Below the pieces are notes generated by a model. The model made no database searches. It was not told the DNA's origin and saw nothing but the letters and a program-made list of their open reading frames with translations. The translations under genes were made by a program, and so were the position numbers. From Aquila chrysaetos chrysaetos (lineage: Eukaryota; Chordata; Aves; Accipitriformes; Accipitridae), in contig NC_044008.1 of the NCBI RefSeq assembly GCF_900496995.4, forward strand, positions 13,463,276-13,527,275: a DNA stretch of 64,000 nucleotides, written 5' to 3'. Of the stretch, positions 36,136 to 48,729 are shown piece after piece; position 1 is the stretch's first letter, and every line of letters starts with the position of its first letter.

Positions 36136-38395
36136 TCTTCCTGAAGTGTTTGTGTTTACTCTTACTGTTCAGAGAGATGTAGGCATAAATACATGGGAAG
36201 CATATTGTTAAAGACTGCCAAAAGGGCTTTATCTAAGAAAAGAACCTGTTCATTCTAAGGCAATGGATCTCAATTCAGATCATCAGGTAACAAATGATCT
36301 TTAGAAAGAATTTAAGTCATGTTTCCTTCATAGTGGTTGACAGTCCTACCTTGCTAAAGGAGAAACTAAGAAATGACACAGAAAAAAATCTTTCTAAGCA
36401 TTAGCTGTTACAAAAAATGCAAAATATTTATAACCCCTTTATTATAGTAAAAATAATGCATTGACTTTTACTGAGCAAATGCAGGGGGTGCTTGGCCCCA
36501 GTTCATAAGCATTAGATAATTTATGGGGAGCTGAAACTACCATTTATAAATCTCTTTTTGCTTCAGTACCTATGAGGAACAGTTCTTTTGTGGAGGTGTA
36601 TCTATGCCCTACTTAGTTCTGAGAAATAGTTCATGGAAGGGCCTTGCTCTCTGTTTGACAGACTTTCTGCCCACTCATATGAGGCTCCTTTGAAGAACTG
36701 GCTTCCTTTACCATCTTTGTGATTTTTCAACTTAAAATGGCACTTGTGATGAGGACTAGCTGCAGGGAGAGGGAAAAGTATTCACCTCGATATGTGCTCT
36801 TGGGCCTGCTGAATATAGGAAATGCGAGAGCAAGCACGCACAGATACATGCTATATGTAAGTATACGTATGTGTGTATACATATGGTATAGAGAAAATAT
36901 GCTTAATTTGCACATTCAAGTTAGGTCTCTTCAGCAGTTCTTCAGTTCTGTCAAATGGAAACTAGGGTCAGTGAGCTTCCTAGGATACAATATTCCAGTT
37001 ATGGCCCATGGCAGGCAAGCTAGACCTCATGTGGCATTTTTACTGGATGCTTCAAAAATCCATGGAGAAGAAGAGTGTTTAAAGACCTACCTCCAGTTAA
37101 GGTAAACTTTTATGAACCACTTAAACATTGATGCAAATACATAACAAGCATTTAAGCACTTAATACACATACATACATATACACACACACGCATCTCCGT
37201 ATGGTATGTTACAGCACCAAGCATAAAACTGAGTGCCCAGTCCTCCCCCAGCTGATGATTATCACAGAAGAAAAAGCAAAAAAAGCCTTGTTCACACAAT
37301 GCCAAAAAAACCCATACTGCTCAGAAGAGCAGAGCAGCTTTCCTCAGTCAAGCTGATGATGTTAACAGATCGTGACAGCTTCACACAACAAATGAAGGAA
37401 GAATAAGAACTAGCCTCATTAGGGCTTGGTATATGATTAGCAAGATGGGCCACAAATGGCAACTCTGCCCCCTTAATAAACCCCTTCTATTCCACAGATG
37501 TAACAATTATCTGGAAGTTTGATTCTAGTTAATTAGAGATGCCAAACACAGTTGTTCCAAATCTCCTTTTAATTGCTGCCTCTAATTCAATAGAAAAAGA
37601 TCAACAATTTCAGTCTTTTGGTTGTGGGTTTGGCTTTTTTTTTTTTTTTAAACATTTACAAACCTTGAAATACATGACAGTGATTTTGAAAGCTGAAGCA
37701 GGCATCTCTTTCTGGTGTCCTACAGAAGTCACACACAAACTGATTTCCTTTAGCACAAGCTGTCTTCAGGACACAGCCTTTTTGAAGTGCTCAACTTTGT
37801 TTGCAAGTTCCTAGTCATACAGAGATACTTTGGTAACAGAAATTAATATCCCTTTTGACTTAGTATTTCATATCAGATTTAACTGACCTAAACTGTGCCA
37901 ACACCTCTGTACACGCAGTCTCATGTTTTTGTGATATCAGAACTTCATTCAAAAGGACTTAGGATACAAAGCACACCGTAGCCCACCTAGACCTTTCCAG
38001 AGGTTGCTGCAGGAATTACCTCTATTTGCAATCACCCTGTTCTCAAAGGCACTGTCCACAGCTCTGAAATGGAGAGAGTGCTCACACCTTTACTTAAATT
38101 CACGGACTGACTGATCTTCGTTAAACAGAACAAAATGAGCAAAGAGCAGATTTGACGAAGTTGGCAGGGAAAAGGGAAAGCTGATACTGAGATGGCTCAT
38201 GCTGATGTGCAAGAAATGGGTGGAAAGAAATGCAGATCCAAGTACCCAGCGCACTAGGGAACAACCTCATCTCAGCTACCTGCAGCAGCCGATGCAGGGC
38301 ATGGAGGGGAGAACTTTGCCTTCATGGGCTTTGTTTTAAAATGCAATTCAATAGCTTGCTGTTCTGAAGTGAAACTGAAGTATTTATCATATATT

Positions 38396-38462
38396 GATGA
38401 TATATATATTATATACATAATATATATTGATTATATATATTGTATATGGAGATATATATTCT
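38396..38462. repeat. AT-rich microsatellite
   Basis: An imperfect (TA)n with interspersed 'ttatatac' and 'ttgatt' units over about 65 bp. It is self-complementary enough to form a cruciform. Confidence 0.9.
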
Positions 38463-41350
38463 ACATTTATTTCTCTTCATATCATTTATACAAGCTTGAA
38501 CACTTCAGCATGCATTGTAGGTGAGTATCTACTGTTGTCCGATTAAGGAAAATACTCAATGCACATGTGTGAGAGATTGTGAAACTGAAATTTTCAATCA
38601 CCTATTCATACTGCTTTTCTTGATTTGTCACCATTTTAGACTAGGATCCAGCCTTCTGTTCTTTTCATACTTGAAAAATGCAATTATATGACATAAACAT
38701 CCCTCTTATCCCATCAACAAACTTTAACCTGAATGCTCTAAGAACATGTGTACATGCACCCAAACTGCAATGCGAGGCTTGGGTGACAATATTAAAAAAT
38801 AAGCTAGCACAGGACTAAGTTACACAACAATTTAAGAGATGAAAGCAGTGGTGTTTTCTGATGTATATGCATAGTAGTACAGAAACAAAATCTTACAAGT
38901 AACTTCATGGAAATTTTCATATTTACCCAGTTTTAAAGTTGAGTGACACAAAGGTATTGATGACAGTGAAATCTATGAGACTCCCAGAAACTCTGAATTC
39001 TAACATCAGGCATTACCTATTTCAACACCACTATATTTTGGGAACAAATAATATTGCTTTTCAGTAATAAAGCTCCTGAATAACTGCATCCGCAGAAGTT
39101 AGTTCTTTGAAAGCATAGCACTATCATGTAACACATCACACTTTTTTTTTTTTTTAAAATTAAGATTGAGGTAAAAATAACTGCACTGAGTTGGAAAAAG
39201 AGTGTTTGTACCTTTTTACTGTACCTTTATTGTGTTAAGGTTTGGATAGATTTTGTCTTCCATATGAGCCTTTTAGACCTGAACAGGCCTGGGTATCAAC
39301 TTGCTGCTGAAAAGCATCAGGGTTTGCGGACTAAGGCAATTTAAGGAACCATTGCATTTGGACCACCAGAGTGCTATTCAGTATTAACTCAACATTTTCT
39401 CCTTGTACTGAAGTTGGATAAAGAGTAGAAAAAAAATCTGCAATGCAGTAATGCTATTTCCTTTGGTCTGCCTTTTCTAACAAAACCAACCTCACAAGCA
39501 GGCAAATGTAAGAAAAGTCTTTGTACAGCACAGAACAACAGCGTAAGAGCAAGAAACAGGGAAGAAATGAGAACCCAAGCTTAGTTTACCTGTATTAGGT
39601 TTCATCAGTGTTCCTTTTGAAGTTTATAAAGAAATCACTGCTAAAAGATGGGTTTTAGTCTAAAAATTTCATTTCCGAGATTAACAAAAGCTCTCAACTG
39701 CATCGATTAGACAAGTACCTGAGTGTTACTACATGCCTAGGATACAGCTTTAGCAGCCTTGACTTATGTTACATTAGTCTTACACACACAGGTCTAATTC
39801 TTAAGGTTTTCTTCTTGAGATACTTAGGGAATAGCTTTTCTCAGCTAACTCCCCTATTTTGTCTCAATACAACCAGATAAAACAATGGCCATAAAAAGCA
39901 TAGTCCTTAAAACACAGGCCTAAGCTCTACCAAACATTGCCCTTTCATTCCGGTGGACTAGAAATTAATTGGTAAGAGAAAACATAATATCAAAATAGTT
40001 ATTGAAAAATCAAACTTGATAAAAATAGAAGTTTAAACTGCTGTTTTAATCAATGTTTGTATCAGATTATCATAACTGTACACCAAATATTAAAGGACTA
40101 ATGCCCTCATCAGTAGGCTCATCTATCAGCATGACCAGAACATGAGAAGATCAATGTCTAGCTGGCACTCAAGTACAGCACAGCTCCAAAGCAGAGGAAA
40201 TATTAGCATCATAGCACAGAGAAAAACAGTGGCTAGAATATAATACACTAAATCTGCAAAGTCAGTATCCCTGATGATTCTAATAGAAATAGCAACCTAG
40301 ATATTGTGAAGCTGCTGCTTCTGAACAGAACACAAAATAATTTGCATTTCTATGAAAAATGAAATGAGTGACTGGTGGGAATCAAAGTTTCCCAAATATT
40401 CCCATGTATGCTCCAATTTCAGTGGGATCTGCACAAAATATCAGTATCGCCTATTATACAGTTTTTAAAGTGCATTTCATCCATTTGAGAAAGTAATAAA
40501 ATATCAGTTGAACACAGTGACTCACAATCAAAGAAAACATTCTCAACAGCGTCATTCACAGCAAAGCATAGGTCAGTGAAAATTTGTCCTTTCCATTTCC
40601 AACTTGTTTACATTCACAGTAAGGTAACAGGCGGTGGTCTGCCTAAAGACAAGGTTCTCTACGCATCTGACCACTAGAAAAAATGAGTAAAATTACACTT
40701 GAGAAGCCTGCAAAGTTTTTTATCTCTTTATGAGAATTAGTACAGTTTTCATCCTAGTAGGGTCAGGTGGTAGCCTACTCTCTCACAACACTTTATTTTG
40801 CCAAGGAGCATGGAGAAAACACAGATTTATTTCAATTGATTCAGCATCCTTATTCACATGCAGATATTAGAAAACAGTCATTTTGATCAATGAATACCAG
40901 TCCTGTGTTTCTTGGAAGACTTACTCAGTTTTCCAGATCTGTAATGTTCAGATCTGTTTCACAGCATTCTACTGTTTCATGTTTCCATCTTCTACATCAT
41001 TTGCAATGCCAACTTATTTACTGTGCACATGTATATCTGCTTAAAAATCAATTTTATTTATTTATCACCAAGGAATTCTTTCACAGATGAATACTTAAAT
41101 CATCACCCTCTGAAATAATACTTTATTTCTAATACTAGATAGAATTAATATTTCAGTTAAAGAAGTATTGAAATATTCACTATAGTAACAAGGAAGGGAA
41201 AATCTGCATGCCAGCAGTACCTGTAATGAAAATGCTGTTTCAAGAGTCAATTTGCAGGCATTTGGAGGGCTGGAGGATGACACAACACTGAGTAACACTT
41301 GTATGTAACACATGAAGTCAGTTGCCAGTGAAATGCAAAAGATCCAGTAA

Positions 41351-41353
<3 letters not shown>

Positions 41354-41384
<31 letters not shown>
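41354..41384. repeat. Poly-A tract
   Basis: Nineteen A, one G, then eleven A. No retroposon body is recognisable next to it. Confidence 0.9.
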
Positions 41385-44006
41385 GCAGCTACCATCTTGA
41401 AAGCTATTGGGTAGCAGCAGTAACAATGCAATTCTTTGCTACCCACAAATATGGAACCAGTATCTAGGAGAACATGTCTAAACTTCTGCACATCATGTCA
41501 TTAACTGGAACACCACTGCAAACGCACAGATGTCAATACCATTGCAGTACAGGCAATAGGCCTTAAGCAGATTTTGCAGAAATCTGCGGAAGGGCCAAGA
41601 GAGACAACTAAAACTAAACTGGAGATTTCAGCCAAAATAACAGAAAGATTTCTATATAACTGAAATCCGGGGAGGGGGGACAAGCAATAAGCAAAGACTA
41701 GTTTCAGTACATCAGAAGGCATGAACCATTTATTGCTGAAGCAAAGTTTGAATATGAATTTGTATGCGGTAGGAATAAAGGTTATAGCATAGGACCACGT
41801 GAAACCAAAGCAAGACCTTTGTCAGACTAATGAACAATTTGGGAGCTGAAATCCTCAGAAAAGGTACTCCCCTCTTAAAGAACAACCGCATCAAAATGAA
41901 TACACCACAGTAGAGGACAAAAACTTTTTTTTTTTTTTTTTTTAAAAAGAAACAAAGAAAGAAGTACACACTAATATAGCCAGTCAACCGAGACTGTCTA
42001 CACCTTTGAATACAAAGGGAGTTCTGATAGCCATTGGTAATCCCGGTATTGTTTATATTCTGTCTGCAAGGAATTCTGTCTAAAAAGGAGAATCTAGTCT
42101 GCCTCTAAAATAAAAAATAAAGGATGCATAAAAAGTGGAAAAACTGCCACTTTTTTTAATCTCTTAAAATTCTGAAAGTGATTAAAAAAAAGAAAAAAAA
42201 TAGGTTGAAGATGTAGGCAGTTCAAAGGAAAAATTTCAGAACCAAGACATAACCTGAGCAGAAGTTTGAGGCCATGATCAGCCAAGACCGCTGAGCAGGT
42301 CTTCAAAAGGAAATAAAGTTTTACTCTTAAGTGTAAAGTCTGTTTGCTAAACCATTTTCAAAGATTTATTTTTTCAGTTCGGACAGGGCCTATGATGCAG
42401 GAAGTTGCTTGCTGTCAAGGGTTTACTTTAGTAAAATCTGGCAGATTTAAGAAAAAAACCCAAACAAACTTGAACCAGAATGAATGATCAGCATATGGAT
42501 CACCAGCATACAAACAAGGTTTGTTTTTTTTTAATTAAACTAAACAGTTGGGTTGTTTTATGGTTTGGTTTTTTTGTTGTTGGTAGTGGTGGGGGTTTTT
42601 TTGGTTTTGTTTTAAAAGAGCAGTATCTGGCAAGGATGGTATTGATAAAGCTGGAGCCTTCTGCTAACCCAGGTGGAAAGCTGCATGCTTGGTGCAAACT
42701 ACAACTGGCAGCTCTTCTCTTTTACTGTTCTCCAACGGCTGGCACAGAGAACAGGAATGGAAGGCTACATAATTGTGTACAGATGTTCATAAAGCCAAAG
42801 AGATTACGGGTGGAAGTTTCCAGATAATCCAGAAAACACAACAGGAGCCAAGACCACATTTCTACTATCAGGAAGGCTTAAACTCTTACACGAACCAATT
42901 AATTTCTCAAATCAGAATCTGCTAGATTAATAACTTACCATGTCACACATGAATCATTTGCTCATGGCATGAGGGGAAAGCAAGATCCCTGAGGCTGCAA
43001 AACTGGTAGTAATCTCTTAGCCAGCATTAAAGAAAACAGCAGTAAGACTTAAGGATATATTAGCCACATCCAAGAGATTCATGTTTCTATTGCTTCTCTA
43101 ATACGTAATTATGGCTATGTAGGAGTAATATTCAATAATTCAAATATTGATGTAATTAATAATTCTTTGACAGACCTATTTTAGACTTAAAGAAATCAGG
43201 GCACTCATCCGTTAAATGGCTGATTTTAGTGCCAGAGTAAGTAAGCAGTAACATTTTGAATTTTAACAACCTATAAGCAAAAAACATTTCAACAAAAGGG
43301 CCTCAGGCAGTTGAATTAGACATCACCTGGAAATCACATTGTTCTGTTGCTACAAATGAAGCCAAAGTGATCACTAAGTGCAAAGGTTATAAAGTAGGTA
43401 CATAAGGATGTACAACTTTCAGAAAGTTATAGGGAAAAAATACAAAGGAAAAAAAAAACAACAGATACAGAGGGCTTTGGAAATAACAACAGGCCTAGGA
43501 TCTTATGTTTTAAATACTTAGTTGGAGGACAGGCTGTAGGGCAGTTTACTGCTATTTGTATCTACCTGAAAAAGAAATATCATTCAGATGTGTTTGAACT
43601 ATACAGTAATATGTTACACAAAGAATTAAGTAGGTTCAGTGACAGTTTTTGCCATTACCACATCAGATGCTAGCTAGCCTTGAAATCCTCTTCCCTCAGA
43701 ACATGGCTTAAGAGAATTCAAGCATTCCATAGGTGGGGAGAGAGGCAAACAGTTAACTTGGACACCACTGTTATTTTCTTAATGAAATAACTCTTGCTTC
43801 CAAACTGGGACTCATGAGGAATCTTCCTACTAGACACACTGGCAAGCATCTTTATTGCCTGGCGCTATCGGCATAGGGAGCAATTAAAATCCAAACGCAT
43901 CTCTGTCAATTACAGGTCACTACTAAAGTTGAGGCCTTTATACGTGAAAAAGTTACCATTTAAATATTCTTTTTTTAAATTTTAGTCAGATTAACTGACT
44001 TAATTT

Positions 44007-44035
44007 GGGGGGGAGGGGGGGGGGGGGGGGGGGGG
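44007..44035. repeat. Poly-G tract (about 29 bp, one A interruption)
   Basis: The longest G-run in the window. It lies about 450 bp beyond the RSBN1L poly(A) signal in the direction of transcription, where it is C-rich in the nascent transcript. Confidence 0.9.
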
Positions 44036-44479
44036 TTGGTTTTTGTTGACATGAAATAGAACTGCCTTAACCGTGGCTTGAGCAGGGGAAGAGGCAAAGG
44101 TAGAAGGGACTTTGCTCCCTTGCACCAGCTCATCTAGAGAGATGCACACAGTTACTGATCACGCTCCTGGAGCCCAGGGGGTGTCCGACTGCCCTCCACA
44201 ACAGGGGCAGGTTTGCCTCTCTGTTCCATATTAACATCTGACAGCAGGAGTCTGCGGAGTGCCTTTAATGAGCAACTGTAAGGAATCCTGTGAAGGGAGA
44301 ACTGATTTTACATTCTGACTAATCTCCATTTACAAAGAATGCCTCAGCTCTACCTCAGTTTGCTACAGCTGCTCACCCCACAATGGCGTAAGGGTATCCT
44401 ATGCATTAGTGCAGGTAGAAACATAACCATTTAGAGAGGCAGTTTAACTGAATTATTTTTTGCAGACCCAAAAATAAAA

Positions 44480-44942
44480 CCAATCTGTTATTATGAACCT
44501 TTATTAAGCGGCTCACATTTCAGTATAAATCACACTAAAAAGATTTTTTTAAAAAAGATATTTACACTACAGTGCTGACACATTTAAAATGAAAAAATTG
44601 GTATAAATAAGCTCTATGGAAAAGCCTGGAATTGTCAAAAAGAATTCTGGCTCATCTTACAAAAAATATATATGTTAAATGTCAGCTCTACTCTAAAACC
44701 TACAACTCAAAATTATTTAAAGACTTCTTTATGTTAAACCTGCAGTGTTTACAGTGCATCTGGCCCTAAGTGCTTTGATACTTCACAGTTATGGACAGGC
44801 ACTGAGGAATGTTACAAAGCTACATAACTATCTTCTGTAACAGATGCGAAGGCAAGTCACAAACTTGCCTCACAGAATTTATGAATCTTTACATTATTAC
44901 ATCATTAAGTTCAAAAAGGAATTTAAAACCATATATACAAAT
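44480..44942 (-). other. RSBN1L: RSBN1L 3'UTR
   Basis: From the stop codon (44,945-44,943) to about 20 nt past the AATAAA at 44,505-44,500. It is about 460 nt and AT-rich. Longer alternative ends cannot be excluded. Confidence 0.65.
44500..44505 (-). terminator. RSBN1L polyadenylation signal
   Basis: TTTATT on the plus strand gives AATAAA on the minus strand, in cttaataaaggttcataata. It is followed by a T-rich stretch (ggttttatttttgg) suited to a downstream element. Confidence 0.7.
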
Positions 44943-45599
44943 TTAGCACAAAAAATCATCCTCTCTTTGTCCATGCAGTTTTGGATATGATGAACTATGT
45001 TGTCTGGTATCATCTGGATGTATGTGACCTCCAGGGCATAACTTGCCTTGTAAGTCCTTGTTGCCAGGTTCAAATTTAGAATCCATCTCCAACTTAAATG
45101 CCGTCAATTCAACGTGATCCAACCTAGTCTGAACATTCTGGCCCCCGACGTCATTAGGTGCCACTGTCTTTTCAGCAAGATCAACATTCATGGGTTCTTC
45201 TTTTATTCGGTGAGATGCAATAGGTTCATGTTTTATCGGCATAAATTCCTGCTGCAGATACTTCATCTGCAGAGCATCTGAAAATTTGGTGTCTTCGGAG
45301 GTATTTTTGCTCATTGTACAAATTCTGCTGTCAGTCTGAAGTCCAATAACCGAAGACTTGGGGTCTGCAGAGGTACCTGCTTTAACAGTACTTGTATTTT
45401 GAGAAAGTTCTTCCTCTGAATGATACAGCTTGAGCCGGATGTGCCAAGCCAAACTGCACACAGCTGAAACTGTTTTGAACTGGTGCACAACATTCCTTGG
45501 GATAAAATAAATGTCATTATCGAATAACTGAATTCTGGCATATCGAATGCCTTCCCTTCGCAGTTGATTAAGTTTTGCATCATCAACCCACTGGACACA
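44943..45599 (-). CDS. RSBN1L: RSBN1L terminal coding exon (JmjC C-terminal part and tail)
   Basis: This exon carries 218 codons plus stop. It begins [17 protein letters not shown], in phase 0 after the exon ending EPPLSQ. The first about 60 residues finish the catalytic-fold region and include [21 protein letters not shown]. The His at exon residue 39 is the likely distal metal ligand of a JmjC-type Fe(II)/2-oxoglutarate site. The family (RSBN1, and nematode DPY-21 with H4K20me2 demethylase activity) acts on chromatin in the nucleus. The remaining about 155 residues are polar and probably disordered. They contain IKHEP, IKEEP and FKLEMD, which fit the SUMO consensus (hydrophobic-K-x-E). RSBN1L rather than its paralogue RSBN1 is assigned because TMEM60 and PHTF2 are adjacent. 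The acceptor (tttttcctccag, AG at 45,601-45,600) has an exceptional pyrimidine tract. Confidence 0.95.
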   Translation of the reverse strand, partial: CVQWVDDAKLNQLRREGIRYARIQLFDNDIYFIPRNVVHQFKTVSAVCSLAWHIRLKLYHSEEELSQNTSTVKAGTSADPKSSVIGLQTDSRICTMSKNTSEDTKFSDALQMKYLQQEFMPIKHEPIASHRIKEEPMNVDLAEKTVAPNDVGGQNVQTRLDHVELTAFKLEMDSKFEPGNKDLQGKLCPGGHIHPDDTRQHSSSYPKLHGQREDDFLC

Positions 45600-45706
45600 C
45601 TGGAGGAAAAAAGGGGGGTGGGGGGGAAAAAAAAAAAAAAAAAAGCGGTGAAAACTCTGATTTAGGCCTAAAAGGACACCTGATCAACAGTTCATAGCAT
45701 GCTTAC
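45600..45706 (-). other. RSBN1L: RSBN1L last intron, 107 nt, near-homopolymeric acceptor tract
   Basis: A very short intron with donor CAG|gtaagc and an acceptor preceded, in transcript sense, by about 18 T, about 7 C, A, 6 C, then ttttttcctccag. On the plus strand this is the 45,605-45,643 A/G tract. Confidence 0.9.
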
Positions 45707-45815
45707 CTGTGAGAGTGGAGGCTCATGCAAATCTAATTGCATTCGCTGAACTACCTCCAAGAAGTCTTCAGCATGAAAACAAATTACATCTTTGGTTATA
45801 CGAGGCTGCTCAGAC
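45707..45815 (-). CDS. RSBN1L: RSBN1L coding exon (JmjC core)
   Basis: A 109-nt exon. One base completes the Trp codon split from the previous exon, then 36 codons read [31 protein letters not shown] and PPLSQ. The acceptor is cttctgtag (AG at 45,817-45,816) and the donor is CAG|gtaagc (GT at 45,706-45,705). Phase and sequence join cleanly on both sides. The segment is conserved in the RSBN1 family and lies between the two halves of the proposed metal site. Confidence 0.96.
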
Positions 45816-46744
45816 CTACAGAAGAGTAAGAATTGCACAGTCAGAGGCTGAAACTAACATGCTACAGAGAATAATAAAGAAAATCTGGAAGCAAGGATAA
45901 AGCAAATGATAAAAAAAAAGCAATTGTAGCATAACATACATTTTGAAGGAAAAAAGTTAACTAAACCAGCTAATTCTCAAACATAACCTCATTAAACTGG
46001 TTAAATGAATTAACCACAATTTCTTTACAAGTAGCAGTAAAAGCAGCCATGAAAGGTCAACAAAACTCACTATTTTTAATTTTTATCTTTAATTGACTTC
46101 TGCCTGCTTTGATGCTGAAAGACAGATGCCCCAGATATGTTGGGCTGTCAACACTCTAACATGATACGCCCATCAGGTACCTCAAAGCATGCAGCAGTCT
46201 GCCTAGTATTATGGCAAACATTGCTTAGTATCTTAGCCTCAAACACCTTGTTCAGAGTTAGTAGTAAAGCTGAATCTACATTAAGCTGCCACAATGCTAG
46301 TAAGCAGCAAATACTGGCATCCTCCACTAAACGTCCCTTAAAAATACATTCCTGTTTGTGCTCACTAGAGAGCTACAGAAGAGCAAAATCCGAATTCGGG
46401 TTTGTTTCCGTATTCAAACTGTTTGAATTTACCTCTTGTCCCACATCTCCCCCAAAGAAACACACACCATTTATGTAATTCCTATAGAGACATTATCTAG
46501 AATTAGCTAACAAAAGGCAGTAACAGCCACAATCCTTATCACTTTCTGATCTAAAAGCCAAACTCGGTTCTTCAATGGAAACATACAGAACTAAGCTGCA
46601 CGTGTTTGTTTTTGAGGGATGTTTAGTTTTCAAAAAGTTTTTTAAAAACGCGGTGATATGAAGATTTCATTCATGTAAGATAAAGCTGACGCTGGAGCGG
46701 TTTTGCGAGGAAAATTTATCAGCCACAAAGAGCCTGGCTGATGA

Positions 46745-47005
46745 CTTTCTTCCTTCATCCTCTGCAGAGTCCTCCCAGGGCTGACAGGAGCGCGGCAGCA
46801 GGGCGCAGGCTGCGGGCACAGGCGCTGCCCGAAGGAACCACGGGCGACCGCCGGTCCTCCTGCCACCCGCAGGGCCGGCTGGCTCCTGCCGCCCACGGGG
46901 CAGCCTCCGCCCCCGGCCGCAGCGAGGGCCGCACCACCCGCTCCGCTGGGCGCCGCACCACCCGCTCCGCAGGGCCGGGGCCCGGGCAGGGGCTGATGCA
47001 GCAAA
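46745..47005. other. Intronic CpG-rich patch with internal 20-bp direct repeat
   Basis: An abrupt GC- and CpG-rich block of about 260 bp inside AT-rich intron. It contains two direct copies of gccgcaccacccgctccgc (near 46,930 and 46,952). It could be an intragenic CpG island with promoter activity, or an inserted repeat. No splice-compatible coding frame is evident. Confidence 0.7.
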
Positions 47006-47094
47006 ACCGCCTGATACGGCCCACAGCGGAACGGATGTGCAAGCGCTCCTTTTTTAAAAAGCAAGATGATCATCTCTCTCTCTCTATATATAGA

Positions 47095-47142
47095 TTTCCA
47101 GTTCTGTCCTCTATCCCCAAAACCTGCTTTTTGCCTTTCGAC
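47095..47142. repeat. Dispersed 48-bp duplicate, copy 1
   Basis: Contains ttctgtcctctatcccc and gctttttgcctttc, matching the segment at 48,681-48,729 with few differences. It is followed directly by the (AT)n run. Confidence 0.85.
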
Positions 47143-47162
47143 ATATATATATATATATATAT
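47143..47162. repeat. (AT)n microsatellite
   Basis: Ten AT units followed by a G-run and AT-rich sequence. Confidence 0.95.
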
Positions 47163-48680
47163 GGGGGGTTATTAATGTTCTAAGCAGCAGGCAATCATGT
47201 ACAGTTCATTGGGCTTTTTAAACTGACAAGAAATGTTTATTTTATTTAGGTCATGACCTCAAGAGAGCAAAAAATAACCAGTCTAAGGCTATTTTCGGGG
47301 GGGGGGATGGGAGGGGGTGGGGGGTGGAAATCCCAGATCAGCTACTGAAAGCACACTAGGGTGAATTTTCAGATAACATATTTTACTTTCCATTTTACAA
47401 AGATCAAAATGTCTCTCTATATTTTGGTCTATGCACTCCTGAAGAGGATTTAAGCACTGAAAGAAAAAAGCTTACAGAAACATCTCTAATCAGTGGCATA
47501 AAGAAAAAAATACTAGCTACATTAATCTACTTTTTATAATGCAGATATGTTGTTGGGGTTTTTTTTAAATACGTATCTGCACCTGGAGTTAACAATATTT
47601 GTAAATGAAGTTAAGAATTGAAATAAATACAAAGAATATTTGCATACTAAAAGAACTTCAAAGCAATGTTTTCACAGCAGTGTCTACTCTGTTTTACCCA
47701 TTATACAGGACACAGTTAATGATTCTTTTAAATCATTCCTTTCCTCAGCCCCTATATATATGTACAACAGTATGCCTTACCAACTCTGTGCTGCACCTCT
47801 ATCACAAAACATGACATTCCTTTTGCAAACACAACAGAGGAAAAATTATTGCCAGATAATTTTTAATTCTGCATTTGCAGATTTGATATTTAGCACAACT
47901 TTGATACTATATTTTGTAAAACCTAAAGTTTAGAGGGTGACGTCATCCCCCATGCAAAACAGTAGCAGAGTAGTTCAGTTAGATGTCCAAAAAAGACAGT
48001 AAATCCAAACAGAACTGTAAGATGACTTCAGAAAAATCCATTTAAGTCCCTACTAGAGCACTGCTAGAACTATTTTTGGAAATAATTTTTTTCCTTAACC
48101 TCATTCTTTGAAAGGGCTGGACTCTTTTTGCTGTAACTTTTCAAAACAGATTCAAGACTACAGGTTTTACCATGAATATTTCTGACCTAATGTATAATGT
48201 AACAAATTCCTATGATCCTATAGAGAAGCATTAACAACTTCACGCTCTGGAACACAAACTTGAAAAGCTGCTTGTTGAAGCACAGGATAGAGGGGTTTAA
48301 TTTTGCCAACAATGCCATGAAGTGCCTTTTGCTGTTCCTGTAAAAACCCACCCAAATTTCCCACGTAAAAATCTTCAAAGTTTCCATAATTTAAAATTTC
48401 TGTGGCGTTTCCTAAGTTCTAAAGCATGCTTGGTACACCTACAAAAATGGCATTAAGTAATCAGCCTGATCACAACACCAGAGTTTATCAGACTTCAATG
48501 CAGTGCAGTCTTTAAAATGTTTGCTAGCAATAGCCAGAGCTCTTCTACAATTTGCAAATATTCACAGAAACAAAAAAAAAGATCATAATCCAGTAACTTT
48601 ACAAAACATCTCAAATCAAGAGCCTATCATATCTGGGAAAGCAAAAATTATTGTTTTGTTCTTCCAAACAGTATGTTTTG

Positions 48681-48729
48681 TTTCCACTTCTGTCCTCTAT
48701 CCCCCAAAACGGCTTTTTGCCTTTCAACA
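48681..48729. repeat. Dispersed 48-bp duplicate, copy 2
   Basis: The second copy of the ttctgtcctctatcccc...gctttttgcctttc segment, 1.59 kb from copy 1 in the same orientation. Confidence 0.85.

Larger units (their letters stand above)
35173..44479. other. Intergenic region between TMEM60 and RSBN1L (tail-to-tail)
   Basis: About 9.3 kb of AT-rich sequence with no supported gene. It holds an AATAAA plus A-tract (36,079-36,135), a (CA/TA)-rich stretch near 37,163-37,196, an AT microsatellite (38,396-38,462), T-runs near 37,637, 39,142 and 41,926, an A-run (41,354-41,384) and a poly-G tract (44,007-44,035). No CR1 or LTR was recognised. The 90-128 residue open frames here are short, lack domains and overlap low-complexity tracts. 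Confidence 0.65.

Noticed and set aside
36719..37105. 128-codon plus-strand frame downstream of TMEM60
   Set aside because: It overlaps simple (TA/CA)-rich sequence, lacks any domain and has no splice or promoter context.
46642..47175. Overlapping 95-144 codon frames on both strands
   Set aside because: They are explained by the GC-rich patch and low stop frequency. There is no homology and no suitable splice sites.
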